A stretch of DNA of 17,357 nucleotides from Planctomycetales bacterium. GTDB lineage: Bacteria; Planctomycetota; SBBH01. The notes under the pieces were generated by a model, which was not told the DNA's origin, made no database searches, and saw only the letters and a list, made by a program, of their open reading frames with translations. The stretch spans positions 1 through 17,357 of the forward strand of contig SBBH01000153.1 in the NCBI GenBank assembly GCA_005239795.1. Direction: 5' to 3'. The position numbers were made by a program, and so were the translations under genes. Each line of letters begins with the position of its first letter. Positions within the stretch are counted from its first letter, which is position 1. This document shows positions 7,054 through 13,374 of the stretch, in pieces.

Positions 7054-8103
7054 GTGAGCCTCCCGGGCATGACCCCCGTCTTCATCGCCGGCCGGCGCAT
7101 CGGCGCGGGCGCTCCCTGCTGGATCGTCGCGGAGGCCGGGATCAACCACAACGGCTCGGCGCGTCTGGCGCAAAAACTCGTCAGCGCCGCCCGGCGCTCA
7201 GGAGCCGACGCCGTAAAATTCCAGTCGTTTGTCCCGGAACGCCTGGTCAGCCCCTCCCATCCCTACTTCGAGCTTTTCAAGAAGACGGCGCTTTCCCCGG
7301 CGCGCGAGAAGGAGCTCTTCGCCCAAGCGCGGCGAAAGAAGATCGCCTTCTTCTCAACCCCGTTCGACGAGGAGAGCGCCTCGCGCTTGGTGCGCCTGGG
7401 CGTCCCGGCGATCAAGATCAGTTCGGGAGATCTGACGCACCTTCCCCTGCTGACCCACGTCGCCAAGCTCAAACGCCCGGTGATCCTCTCCACCGGCGCT
7501 GGGACGGTCCGCGAAATCGACGCGGCGGTCGACGCCCTGCGGCAGGCCGGCGCCCGGCAGATCGTCCTCCTCCACTGCGTGTCGAACTACCCCACCCTGC
7601 CTGAGCAAGTCAACTTAAGGACGATCCGGTTCCTCGAGGAGCGCTACAGAGTTCCCGCAGGCTTCTCTGACCATACGACAGGGATCGACATGGCGGTCCG
7701 CGCGGTTCTAGCGGGAGCCTGCGTGATCGAAAAGCATTTCACCCTCGACACCGCCCTCCCGGGTCCCGATCACCGATTGTCCGCGGACCCCCGAGGGTTT
7801 GCCGATCTCGTCCGCCGGATCCGCCAGGCCGAAACCTTCCTGGGCCGCCCCGGCAAAATCGTTCATGAGCCTCCCGGCCTTCGCCGGGCGATCCGGCGCG
7901 GCATCCATCTGGGCCAGGACGTCGCCAAAGGGGGGGCGCTGGGCCCCTCAACCCTGGTCGTCCGACGTCCCGAGGCCCCTTTCCTCCCGCGGGACTTGAA
8001 GCGCCTGATCGGACGGAAGGCAACGCGCCCCCTGACGGCCGACCAGCCCCTGAAGCCAGGGGACGTCGCGGGCCGTTATCCGCCGGCGAGGAGTTTTTTG
8101 TAA
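7054..8103 (+). CDS. NeuB/SpsE-type nonulosonic acid synthase
   Basis: A 349-residue synthase condensing a hexosamine-type sugar with phosphoenolpyruvate to a nine-carbon keto acid. The TIM-barrel NeuB domain shows IVAEAGINHNG (24-34), ADAVKFQSF (51-59), STPFD (101-105), KISSGDL (121-127), LLHCVSNYP (172-180), and the metal-ligand histidines H207 (SDHTTG) and H228 (EKHFTLD), followed by GPDHRLS (237-243). A SAF (antifreeze-like) domain fills roughly 280-340. The AEAGINHNG and GPDH motifs fit the NeuB/LegI/SpsE branch better than classical PseI. Start: GTG at 7054, nine bases after a TACACT box; an ATG at 7069 is possible. Its last nine codons overlap the convergent GT4 gene. With the cytidylyltransferase at 1088 it forms the synthesis-activation pair of the pathway. 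Confidence 0.92.
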   Translation: MSLPGMTPVFIAGRRIGAGAPCWIVAEAGINHNGSARLAQKLVSAARRSGADAVKFQSFVPERLVSPSHPYFELFKKTALSPAREKELFAQARRKKIAFFSTPFDEESASRLVRLGVPAIKISSGDLTHLPLLTHVAKLKRPVILSTGAGTVREIDAAVDALRQAGARQIVLLHCVSNYPTLPEQVNLRTIRFLEERYRVPAGFSDHTTGIDMAVRAVLAGACVIEKHFTLDTALPGPDHRLSADPRGFADLVRRIRQAETFLGRPGKIVHEPPGLRRAIRRGIHLGQDVAKGGALGPSTLVVRRPEAPFLPRDLKRLIGRKATRPLTADQPLKPGDVAGRYPPARSFL

Positions 8104-9188
8104 AGGTTCCTCTGCTCCCGCGCGCGGCTTTCCCAGCTGAAGCGCGCCGCCCAGGCGACAGCCTGTTCGCGCATCTGCCGGCGCAGCTTGACGTCCTTCA
8201 AGAGCTTCACGACCTGGGCCGCCAGGCCCGCGAGATCCCCTTTCTCGACCAGGAACCCCGTCGTCGCATCGTCGACCGCTTCCGGGATCCCCCCCACGCG
8301 GAACCCCACCGCGGGAACCCCGCAGGCGGCGGCTTCGAGAAACGGCATCCCGAACCCCTCGAAAAGCGAGCAGGAGACGAAGACCGCCGACCCCGCCAGG
8401 TCCCGCACCAACTGCGTTTCGGGAAGCTCCCCGACAAGTTCGACCCCGTCGATCGCGGCCGCCTTTTCCATCGCGGCGGCGTAGTAGGCGTCCCCCTCGT
8501 TTTTTCCGATGATCCGGAGTTTGACAGGGGGGAATTCCCTTTTGATGAGGGGAAAGGCGGACAAGAGCTCCAGGATCCCCTTATGGCGCACAATCCTCCC
8601 CACCGAGATGATCTGCTTCGGGGGGGCTGGCGTCGAGGAGGCCTTGAAAACGGAGAGATCCACGCCCGGATGGATCGCCACGGCGTCAATCCCGCAACGC
8701 GCCTTCACCTTGTCCGCGGTGAAACGGGAGTTCGTCACAACCGCGTCACAGCAGGAAAGAAGCGACAGGATCCGTGCGTCCTCCTTCTCGCGGCGCGATC
8801 TCTCACCTCCCTCGTAGAGCGCGGGGTCCGTCACATTGTGGTAGAAGTAGACGAGTTTGTAGGGGCGGTCTTTGCGCGCGAAACAGCGATCCAGAGGCGG
8901 GTAATGCACCATCACGATATCGGGGGAAAGCCGCGCCAGGGCGCGCCGCGCCAGCGCCCCCGCCGCGGGGCCCGTCCAGTCCGAAGAGAGGAGCCGAAAC
9001 GCCCCTCGCGCGCGCGGGAAAACCGATGCGACGGAGATGCCGAAACGCACATCCTCGCGCCGGCCCGGCACCAGCGTCAAAATCGACACCTGGGCCCCGA
9101 GCGCCGAAAGGGCATTGGCGGTCCCCACCGCGACGTTCGGGATCCCTGAGTCGTAAGAAAGCGTGTTGACGGCGATGGTTATACGCAC
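8076..9188 (-). CDS. Family 4 glycosyltransferase (GT-B, retaining)
   Basis: A 370-residue GT4 glycosyltransferase. The N-terminal half begins MRITIAVNTL with a glycine-containing acceptor loop (SGIPNVAVG, 14-22). The linker VTNSRFTADKV (151-161) and AIHPGVDLSVF (171-181) are typical. The C-terminal nucleotide-sugar domain has SVGRIVRHKGILELL (195-209) and the E-x7-E donor motif at E277/E285 in LFEGFGMPFLEA. Length is normal. Start: GTG at 9188, exactly at MRITIAVNTL. The gene overlaps the NeuB-type gene tail-to-tail by 28 bases. Immediately upstream is a short gap filled with 7-8 bp repeats, which separates it from the TPR protein gene on the same strand. Presumably it adds a sugar to the glycan; the donor is unknown. 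Confidence 0.92.
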   Translation of the reverse strand: MRITIAVNTLSYDSGIPNVAVGTANALSALGAQVSILTLVPGRREDVRFGISVASVFPRARGAFRLLSSDWTGPAAGALARRALARLSPDIVMVHYPPLDRCFARKDRPYKLVYFYHNVTDPALYEGGERSRREKEDARILSLLSCCDAVVTNSRFTADKVKARCGIDAVAIHPGVDLSVFKASSTPAPPKQIISVGRIVRHKGILELLSAFPLIKREFPPVKLRIIGKNEGDAYYAAAMEKAAAIDGVELVGELPETQLVRDLAGSAVFVSCSLFEGFGMPFLEAAACGVPAVGFRVGGIPEAVDDATTGFLVEKGDLAGLAAQVVKLLKDVKLRRQMREQAVAWAARFSWESRAREQRNLYKKLLAGG

Positions 9189-9190
9189 GC

Positions 9191-9248
9191 GTCATGAGTC
9201 ATGGGTCATGGGTGACAAGCATCCGCTCATCACTTGAGTCCTCATCAC
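9191..9248. repeat. Short intergenic repeats: three GTCATGR heptamers and two CTCATCAC octamers
   Basis: Three consecutive heptamers (GTCATGA, GTCATGG, GTCATGG; 9191-9211) are followed by GTGACAAG and by CTCATCAC at 9226-9233 and 9241-9248, with a further ACATCAC. They fill nearly the whole gap between the GT4 and TPR genes. They could have arisen by slippage, or be repeated regulator sites for the GT4 gene. Confidence 0.6.
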
Positions 9249-9251
9249 ACA

Positions 9252-10478
9252 TCACTTCCTTTTCCTCTTTGCGATCTCGGCGCGCCAGCGGGCCTCCCCT
9301 GCCCCGTCCCGGCGCCTCGCGGCGATCGCGCAGAGCCTCTCCAGGCACTCGTCGGCGAACGTCTCATCGAAGTAGTCGGCGGTGCATCGGGCGTACTCGC
9401 GGGCGGCCTCGTCGAGCTTCCCGCGCTCTTCCAAGACGCGCCCCAGCCGGTAGCGCGCCGGCCCCGCCTGGGGGCCGCGCGGCGGATCCCCCTCGGCGAG
9501 GCTCCGGAACGCCTCGGCGGCGGCCTCGAACCTGCCCGCCGCCTCATGCGACTGCCCCAGAAGATAACGGGCCTTGTCCGCCCAGGCGGCTTGGCGGTGG
9601 CGCGCCAGAAGCTCCTGGATCTCGCCTGAAAACCTCCCGCGCGCTTGGTCGTCGACATCGCGAAAGCGCGTTTCGAGCGCCTTAAACGCCTCGAGGCCGG
9701 AGGCGAGCGGCTCCATTTCCTTCTTGGCGAACGCCGCAACTCCGCCGGTCAGCACCCCCCACCCCGCGCCGGTGAGCACCATCAGTGCCTCGTCGTACGG
9801 CTTCCCTTCATAAAGCGCCGCGCCGAAGGCGGAGACACTTTTGGAGCCGTGCGCCTTCTCGAGATACAAAAACGCCCAGAAATCCTGCGCCAGATCCTCC
9901 TCGCCGTGCGCTCCCTCGAGATCCCCTACAAGACTGTCCCAGGACTTGCGCCGGCTGGCGAGGATCCGCGCCACAGCCGCCTCCCCCTCTTCCTCGCCCC
10001 CGGCATACGCCGCGAGCCCCTCCAGCACCCAGGGAGAGATCCGCTTCAACTCTTTATCTGAAAAGCGCACCAGAAACGCCGCCTCGGCGAGCGCCCGCGC
10101 GAGGGTCGCGACAGGCTCCGCCTCGGCGGCGGCCAGCGGCTCCGTGTAGAGCCGCACCACGACAGGCGCGGCGCTCCCCTCAGGAGACCGTCCGACGTCG
10201 AACGCCTGACGCTTCCATTTTTTGAGCCCCTTCTCGTCTAAGGACTCGGCGTCAACAATCAAAATGGCAATCGCGGCGCCGGCGTCCGGGGTAACGCCGA
10301 TCCGCTTCGCTACCCGCTCAGACGCCTCGCGGCGCCAGCGTGGAAGGTCGCGCGCCAAAACCTTCCCGAAAGGCGTGTCGGCATATTTCCCTTTGTAGGG
10401 AACCTTTCCAAAGGGGTAGACCTCTGCGAAGCAGGAAAACTCCAACAACCAGATGCACGCCCAGGCAAAAGTTTTCAT
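9252..10478 (-). CDS. Exported TPR protein with a degenerate peptidase-MA-like (gluzincin) domain
   Basis: About 408 residues. The N-terminus is a Sec signal peptide (MKTFAWACIWLLEFSCFA, cleavage near 18-19), so the protein is exported. Residues about 70-240 follow the layout of the peptidase MA family: VVVRLYTEP, then TLARALAEAAFLVRF (125-139), SPWVLEGLAAYAGGEEEG (148-165) and YDEALMVLTGAGWGVL. The WxxEGLAxY block is conserved, but where active members carry HExxH this protein has no histidine, so the zinc site appears lost. Residues 300-330 and 338-368 are TPR repeats (ADKARYLLGQSHEAAGRFE). Start: ATG at 10478, at the signal peptide; the in-frame upstream extension runs into the aminotransferase gene. 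It lies 22 bases after that gene's stop codon, probably in the same operon. Likely a periplasmic scaffold rather than a protease. Confidence 0.75.
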   Translation of the reverse strand: MKTFAWACIWLLEFSCFAEVYPFGKVPYKGKYADTPFGKVLARDLPRWRREASERVAKRIGVTPDAGAAIAILIVDAESLDEKGLKKWKRQAFDVGRSPEGSAAPVVVRLYTEPLAAAEAEPVATLARALAEAAFLVRFSDKELKRISPWVLEGLAAYAGGEEEGEAAVARILASRRKSWDSLVGDLEGAHGEEDLAQDFWAFLYLEKAHGSKSVSAFGAALYEGKPYDEALMVLTGAGWGVLTGGVAAFAKKEMEPLASGLEAFKALETRFRDVDDQARGRFSGEIQELLARHRQAAWADKARYLLGQSHEAAGRFEAAAEAFRSLAEGDPPRGPQAGPARYRLGRVLEERGKLDEAAREYARCTADYFDETFADECLERLCAIAARRRDGAGEARWRAEIAKRKRK

Positions 10479-10500
10479 TGTCCTGTTTCGAGTTTGGTAT

Positions 10501-11691
10501 TTAGAACCGCAGTGTCCTGATCCTCTCAGCCGCCTGCTGGATCTCCTCCTCGCCGGGGACCAGCGCGAAACGCACATATCCCTCGCCGGGATTTTGATCC
10601 GCGCCCCCCCCCTCGCACGGGTCGGAGATCCAGCCCCCCGGCGTCGTCACGATCGCGATCTTGGGGTCGAGAAGCCGCGCCGCAAATTCGACAGAGGTCA
10701 TCCCTTGCGGGGTTTTCTGCCAGACGTAGATCGTCCCGGCCGGCTCGCACTTCTCGAGCCCCGCCGCGACCAGCGCCCCAACCAGAATGTCGCGCTTCGC
10801 CTTGTACATCGCGCGCATCTGGGCCACGTGCGCTTCGTCGGCAAGCGCCGCGATCGCCCCGTCCTGGACGAAAGTGGCGGTCCCCGAATCGATGTTGGTC
10901 TTGACCTTTTTGAAGAGATCTATGAGACGCCGATCCCCCGCCACGAACCCTACGCGGTGACCCGTCATGGCGCTCCGTTTCGAGAGCGATTGGAAAACGA
11001 GGACGCCTTCTTTGCCGAACTCCAGGGCCGACCGGCTCGGCCGCTCCGTGAAGTAAAGTTCCGTGTACGCCTCGTCGGAAGCGAGAATCAGGCCATGCTT
11101 TTGGCAGAACCGATACGCCTCCTCATAGAACCCTTCGGGAGCGACGGCGCCGGTGGGATTGTTGGGGTAGTTGACCCAGAGGATGCGGGCTTTTGCGAGA
11201 ACCGATGCCGGAATGCGCGAGAGGTCCGGGACGAAGCCGCTGGCCGCCGTGAGCGGCAGGAAATACGGCACCCCCTCGGCAAACCGCGTCCCGCGGGACC
11301 AGGGGGGATACCCCGGCGACGGGCAGAGGACCACGTCCCCCGGATCCAGGATCGCCTCCGGGAAGTGGAAGATCGCCTCCTTCGAGCCGATCGAGGAGCA
11401 GATTTCGGCGGCGGGGTCCAAGGCGACGCCGAAGCGGCGTTTCATCCATCCGGCGACCGCTTCGCGGTATTCGGGGGCGCCGACATAGCTGGGATACCCC
11501 GACGCGGCGCGCGCATCGAGCCCCTTCCGTACCGCGCGGCGTATGAACTCCGGCGTCGGGATCGTGGGATCCCCCACGCCGAAATCGATCGGCCGGATTC
11601 CTTGTTTCTTGAGCTGGGCAACCTTCTCGTCAACCGCCGCGAAGGCGTAGGAGGTCAGGGAGGCGAGGCGCTTCGACGCGCGGATTTCCAT
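10501..11691 (-). CDS. Class I/II PLP aminotransferase, LL-diaminopimelate or succinyl-DAP aminotransferase type (DapL/DapC-like)
   Basis: A 396-residue fold-type I aminotransferase. IDFGVGDPTIPTP (35-47), GYPSYVGAPEYREAV (65-79) and GSKEAIFHFP (102-111) are typical of diaminopimelate aminotransferases. YPNNPTG (175-181) and the aspartate D206 in SDEAY bind the cofactor, K238 in SLSKRSAMTG is the Schiff-base lysine, and R246 follows. The stretch VKTNIDSG resembles DapL while the SLSKRS block resembles DapC, so I leave the symbol open; either way the role would be the amination step of lysine/peptidoglycan meso-DAP synthesis. Near the C-terminus an insertion rich in Gly, Asp and Cys (about residues 353-367, WISDPCEGGG) separates the usual PG and GEGYVRFAL elements. 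Start: ATG at 11691, ten bases after a TATACT box. Followed by the TPR gene. Confidence 0.88.
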   Translation of the reverse strand: MEIRASKRLASLTSYAFAAVDEKVAQLKKQGIRPIDFGVGDPTIPTPEFIRRAVRKGLDARAASGYPSYVGAPEYREAVAGWMKRRFGVALDPAAEICSSIGSKEAIFHFPEAILDPGDVVLCPSPGYPPWSRGTRFAEGVPYFLPLTAASGFVPDLSRIPASVLAKARILWVNYPNNPTGAVAPEGFYEEAYRFCQKHGLILASDEAYTELYFTERPSRSALEFGKEGVLVFQSLSKRSAMTGHRVGFVAGDRRLIDLFKKVKTNIDSGTATFVQDGAIAALADEAHVAQMRAMYKAKRDILVGALVAAGLEKCEPAGTIYVWQKTPQGMTSVEFAARLLDPKIAIVTTPGGWISDPCEGGGADQNPGEGYVRFALVPGEEEIQQAAERIRTLRF

Positions 11692-11701
11692 CGGGAGCGG
11701 A

Positions 11702-11710
11702 AGTATAACA
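11702..11710 (-). promoter_or_regulatory. Extended -10 promoter (TGTTATACT) for the aminotransferase gene
   Basis: On the minus strand TGTTATACT combines an extended -10 TGn with TATACT, ten bases upstream of the aminotransferase ATG. The same nine bases recur at 15142-15150. No convincing -35 hexamer or Shine-Dalgarno sequence is seen, so the transcript may be leaderless. A short hairpin (CGCTGG/CCAGCG, 11723-11740) lies just upstream, between this box and the cysteine-rich gene. Confidence 0.5.
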
Positions 11711-11766
11711 GGAAGGTCCGCACGCTGGAGGGAACCAGCGCGCCTGTTTCCCTTTGGAAAAACAAC

Positions 11767-12426
11767 CTAAAAGCGTGCCGGGCAGGAGGGATACTGACTC
11801 TCTCCGCCAGCATACTTCACGTCTTCGCAGGTTGGATGATACGTATTCTTCGAAGCGAGCGGGTCCCGTCTTCCAAAACACTTCATTGTTTTCGGACAAT
11901 GGGTCTCGATATAAGGACAGTGTGTCGTCTTCTGCCGACACACTGTGTAGTCGCCGCATTCTGTGTCTTTGCCCGGACACTGGGATTGATCTTGTGGTAG
12001 ACTAGAGGTGGGAAGGAAAGAGGCGCCCCCTCCTCCCTCGCAGACGCCCGTGCAAACCGTATCTGCCCAGTAACACAGGGTTGGAGTGTAGGGGCACATG
12101 GTATGAACTTCGGGGCATAGTGTAGGACGGGGGGGACAGTGCGTCCAAAAACAAGGACAAGCAGTAGGGGTCTCTGGACAGCGCGAGATCAACTCAGGAC
12201 ACTTTGTCCCGATCCGGGGACACTGCGTTGGTTTCACCGGACAGACGGTTTTGACCGGACAGAGTGTCAGTATGCTCTGCGTGCTTTGACAGCTCGTTGG
12301 GTCTTTATCGGGGCAGGCCGTCTCGCGCAAAGGCATCGAGGTGGGAGAGGTATCAGCCCCGACTCGAGCCACCCCCGCCACGAGGGCCAACGCCCCGATC
12401 CAGAGCATCTTTTTCCAGTGCGTCAT
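11767..12426 (-). CDS. Exported cysteine-rich protein with CPxxxTx heptad repeats, function unknown
   Basis: About 219 residues, not recognised as a named family. A Sec signal peptide (MTHWKKMLWIGALALVAG, cleavage near 24) is followed by 23 cysteines. In the first block cysteines fall at 62, 69, 76, 83, 90, 97, 104, 111, 118 and 125, exactly seven apart, with C56 six before. A second block has 150, 157, 163, 170, 177 and 183. The consensus is C-P-x-x-x-T-x, as in CPRIGTK, CPPRPTL and CPEVHTM. A Gly/Ser-rich linker (130-149, from GGGG) joins the blocks. Export plus dense cysteine suggests a disulfide-stapled, perhaps solenoid-like, structural or surface protein; metal binding is an alternative. 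Start: ATG at 12426, with an in-frame TTG at 12441 possible. It may be transcribed alone. Base use is less GC-rich than its neighbours. Confidence 0.72.
   Translation of the reverse strand: MTHWKKMLWIGALALVAGVARVGADTSPTSMPLRETACPDKDPTSCQSTQSILTLCPVKTVCPVKPTQCPRIGTKCPELISRCPETPTACPCFWTHCPPRPTLCPEVHTMCPYTPTLCYWADTVCTGVCEGGGGASFLPTSSLPQDQSQCPGKDTECGDYTVCRQKTTHCPYIETHCPKTMKCFGRRDPLASKNTYHPTCEDVKYAGGESQYPSCPARF
12134..12261. repeat. 21-bp periodic coding repeat within the cysteine-rich gene
   Basis: On the plus strand GGACA occurs at 12134, 12155, 12176, 12197, 12218, 12239 and 12257: steps of 21 bases, the last of 18. Each copy is the antisense of a TGT-CC (Cys-Pro) codon pair. The bases between diverge strongly, so repeat units are old or only their Cys-Pro-Thr positions are conserved. 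Confidence 0.75.
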
Positions 12427-12522
12427 CCGTTTTTCGGCCAAGGGCCACCCCCGAAATAATCAAAAGATCACCGCCGGAAGAAACTAAGCTGGGCATTGAA
12501 CCAGAATCAGAAGCTCAGGGGT

Positions 12523-12566
12523 ACGGCCAAAACGACATTTTTGACACGGCTAAAACGACACAGCCG
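12523..12566 (-). mobile_element. Candidate insertion-sequence end (IS21-like multiple terminal repeats), remnant
   Basis: Two direct copies of ACGGCYAAAACGACA lie at 12523-12537 and 12546-12560, 23 bases apart and identical at 14 of 15 positions. On the minus strand they read TGTCGTTTTRGCCGT, resembling the repeated terminal sequences of IS21-family elements, whose ends begin with TG. The outer copy forms the last codons and TAG stop of the SDR gene. No transposase gene is present, so this would be an isolated end; about 95 bases up to the cysteine-rich gene may belong to it. The IS21 assignment is from memory of such ends and is tentative. Confidence 0.35.
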
Positions 12567-13374
12567 AGGCCGCCCGCGCAAGGCGCCTCTTGAGATGCCA
12601 CCCGATCCCGATGTCCACAAGCCAGGGGACGGCGCGGTTCGCGAGAAGCGCCGCCTTCGCCGACGCCGTGAAATGGATCTCGCGGCGGCGCTTGCCGACC
12701 GTTCGCGCGATCGTTTCGGCCACGACGCGCGGGGACTGCATCGATTTCACGTCACGCGAGGCGAGCCCCGACGGGACGCGCTCCAGAGCGTCGAAAAATT
12801 CCGTCTGCGTCGTGCCGGGGCAGATGACGGTGACCCGAACGCCGGTCCCGGCGAGCTCAAAATAAAGCGCCTCCCCCAGCGCCACCTGCGCAAACTTCGT
12901 CACGCAGTAGGCGGCTGTATAGGGGATCGAACGGCGGCCGATTACGGAAGCGACAAGAAAAATATGTCCCGCCCCGCGCGCGAGCATCCCCGGCAGGACC
13001 GCGTGAATCGACTCGTAGCCGGACTGGTAGTTCACCTGCCAGATCCGAGCCATCTGCTCCGGGGTGTAGTCCCGCACGGGGGCGGAGTTGCCGTAGCCGG
13101 CGTTGGCCACCAGGATGTCGAGACGCCCCAGGCGGCGCAGGACCTCCTCCACGACGCGCCGTCCGGCTCCCGGCTCCGCCAGATCGCAGGGAAACGTCTC
13201 GACGCGAGCGGCGCCGGCGGCCCGGCACTCCCCGGCCGCCTGGGCGAGCCTGTCGGTCCGCCGCGCCGAAAGAAAGAGCGGCGCTCCCCGGCAGGCAAAC
13301 GCGAGCGCCGTCTCACGGCCGATCCCGCTCGAGGCGCCCGTGACTAACACCACTGTCTCGGCCGAAACCTTCAT
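12550..13374 (-). CDS. Short-chain dehydrogenase/reductase (classical SDR)
   Basis: A 274-residue classical SDR oxidoreductase. The cofactor loop TGASSGIG is at 12-19, the segment NAG at 91-93, and the catalytic triad is S143, Y156 and K160 (YCVTK at 156-160). CPGTTQTEFFD matches the usual PG(x)xxT region. The arginines in SARRTDRL (36-43) suggest NADP(H) preference. The substrate is unknown. Start: the ATG at 13374, which overlaps the TerC-family stop codon (ATGA) with AGAGG upstream, so the two genes are coupled. The last codons (VSF-stop) coincide with the outer copy of a 15-bp repeat that looks like a transposon end; the natural C-terminus may have been replaced by that insertion, though length is within the family range. 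Confidence 0.9.
   Translation of the reverse strand: MKVSAETVVLVTGASSGIGRETALAFACRGAPLFLSARRTDRLAQAAGECRAAGAARVETFPCDLAEPGAGRRVVEEVLRRLGRLDILVANAGYGNSAPVRDYTPEQMARIWQVNYQSGYESIHAVLPGMLARGAGHIFLVASVIGRRSIPYTAAYCVTKFAQVALGEALYFELAGTGVRVTVICPGTTQTEFFDALERVPSGLASRDVKSMQSPRVVAETIARTVGKRRREIHFTASAKAALLANRAVPWLVDIGIGWHLKRRLARAASAVSF

Noticed and set aside
10453..12000. A 515-codon open frame on the plus strand
   Set aside because: It is antisense to the aminotransferase and cysteine-rich genes, is rich in Arg, Pro and Gly, has no family motif, and arises from GC-rich codon bias.
12496..13347. A 283-codon plus-strand open frame, and similar long frames at 1139-2056 and 6433-6987
   Set aside because: All are antisense to well-supported genes (SDR, cytidylyltransferase, flippase) with low-complexity composition.
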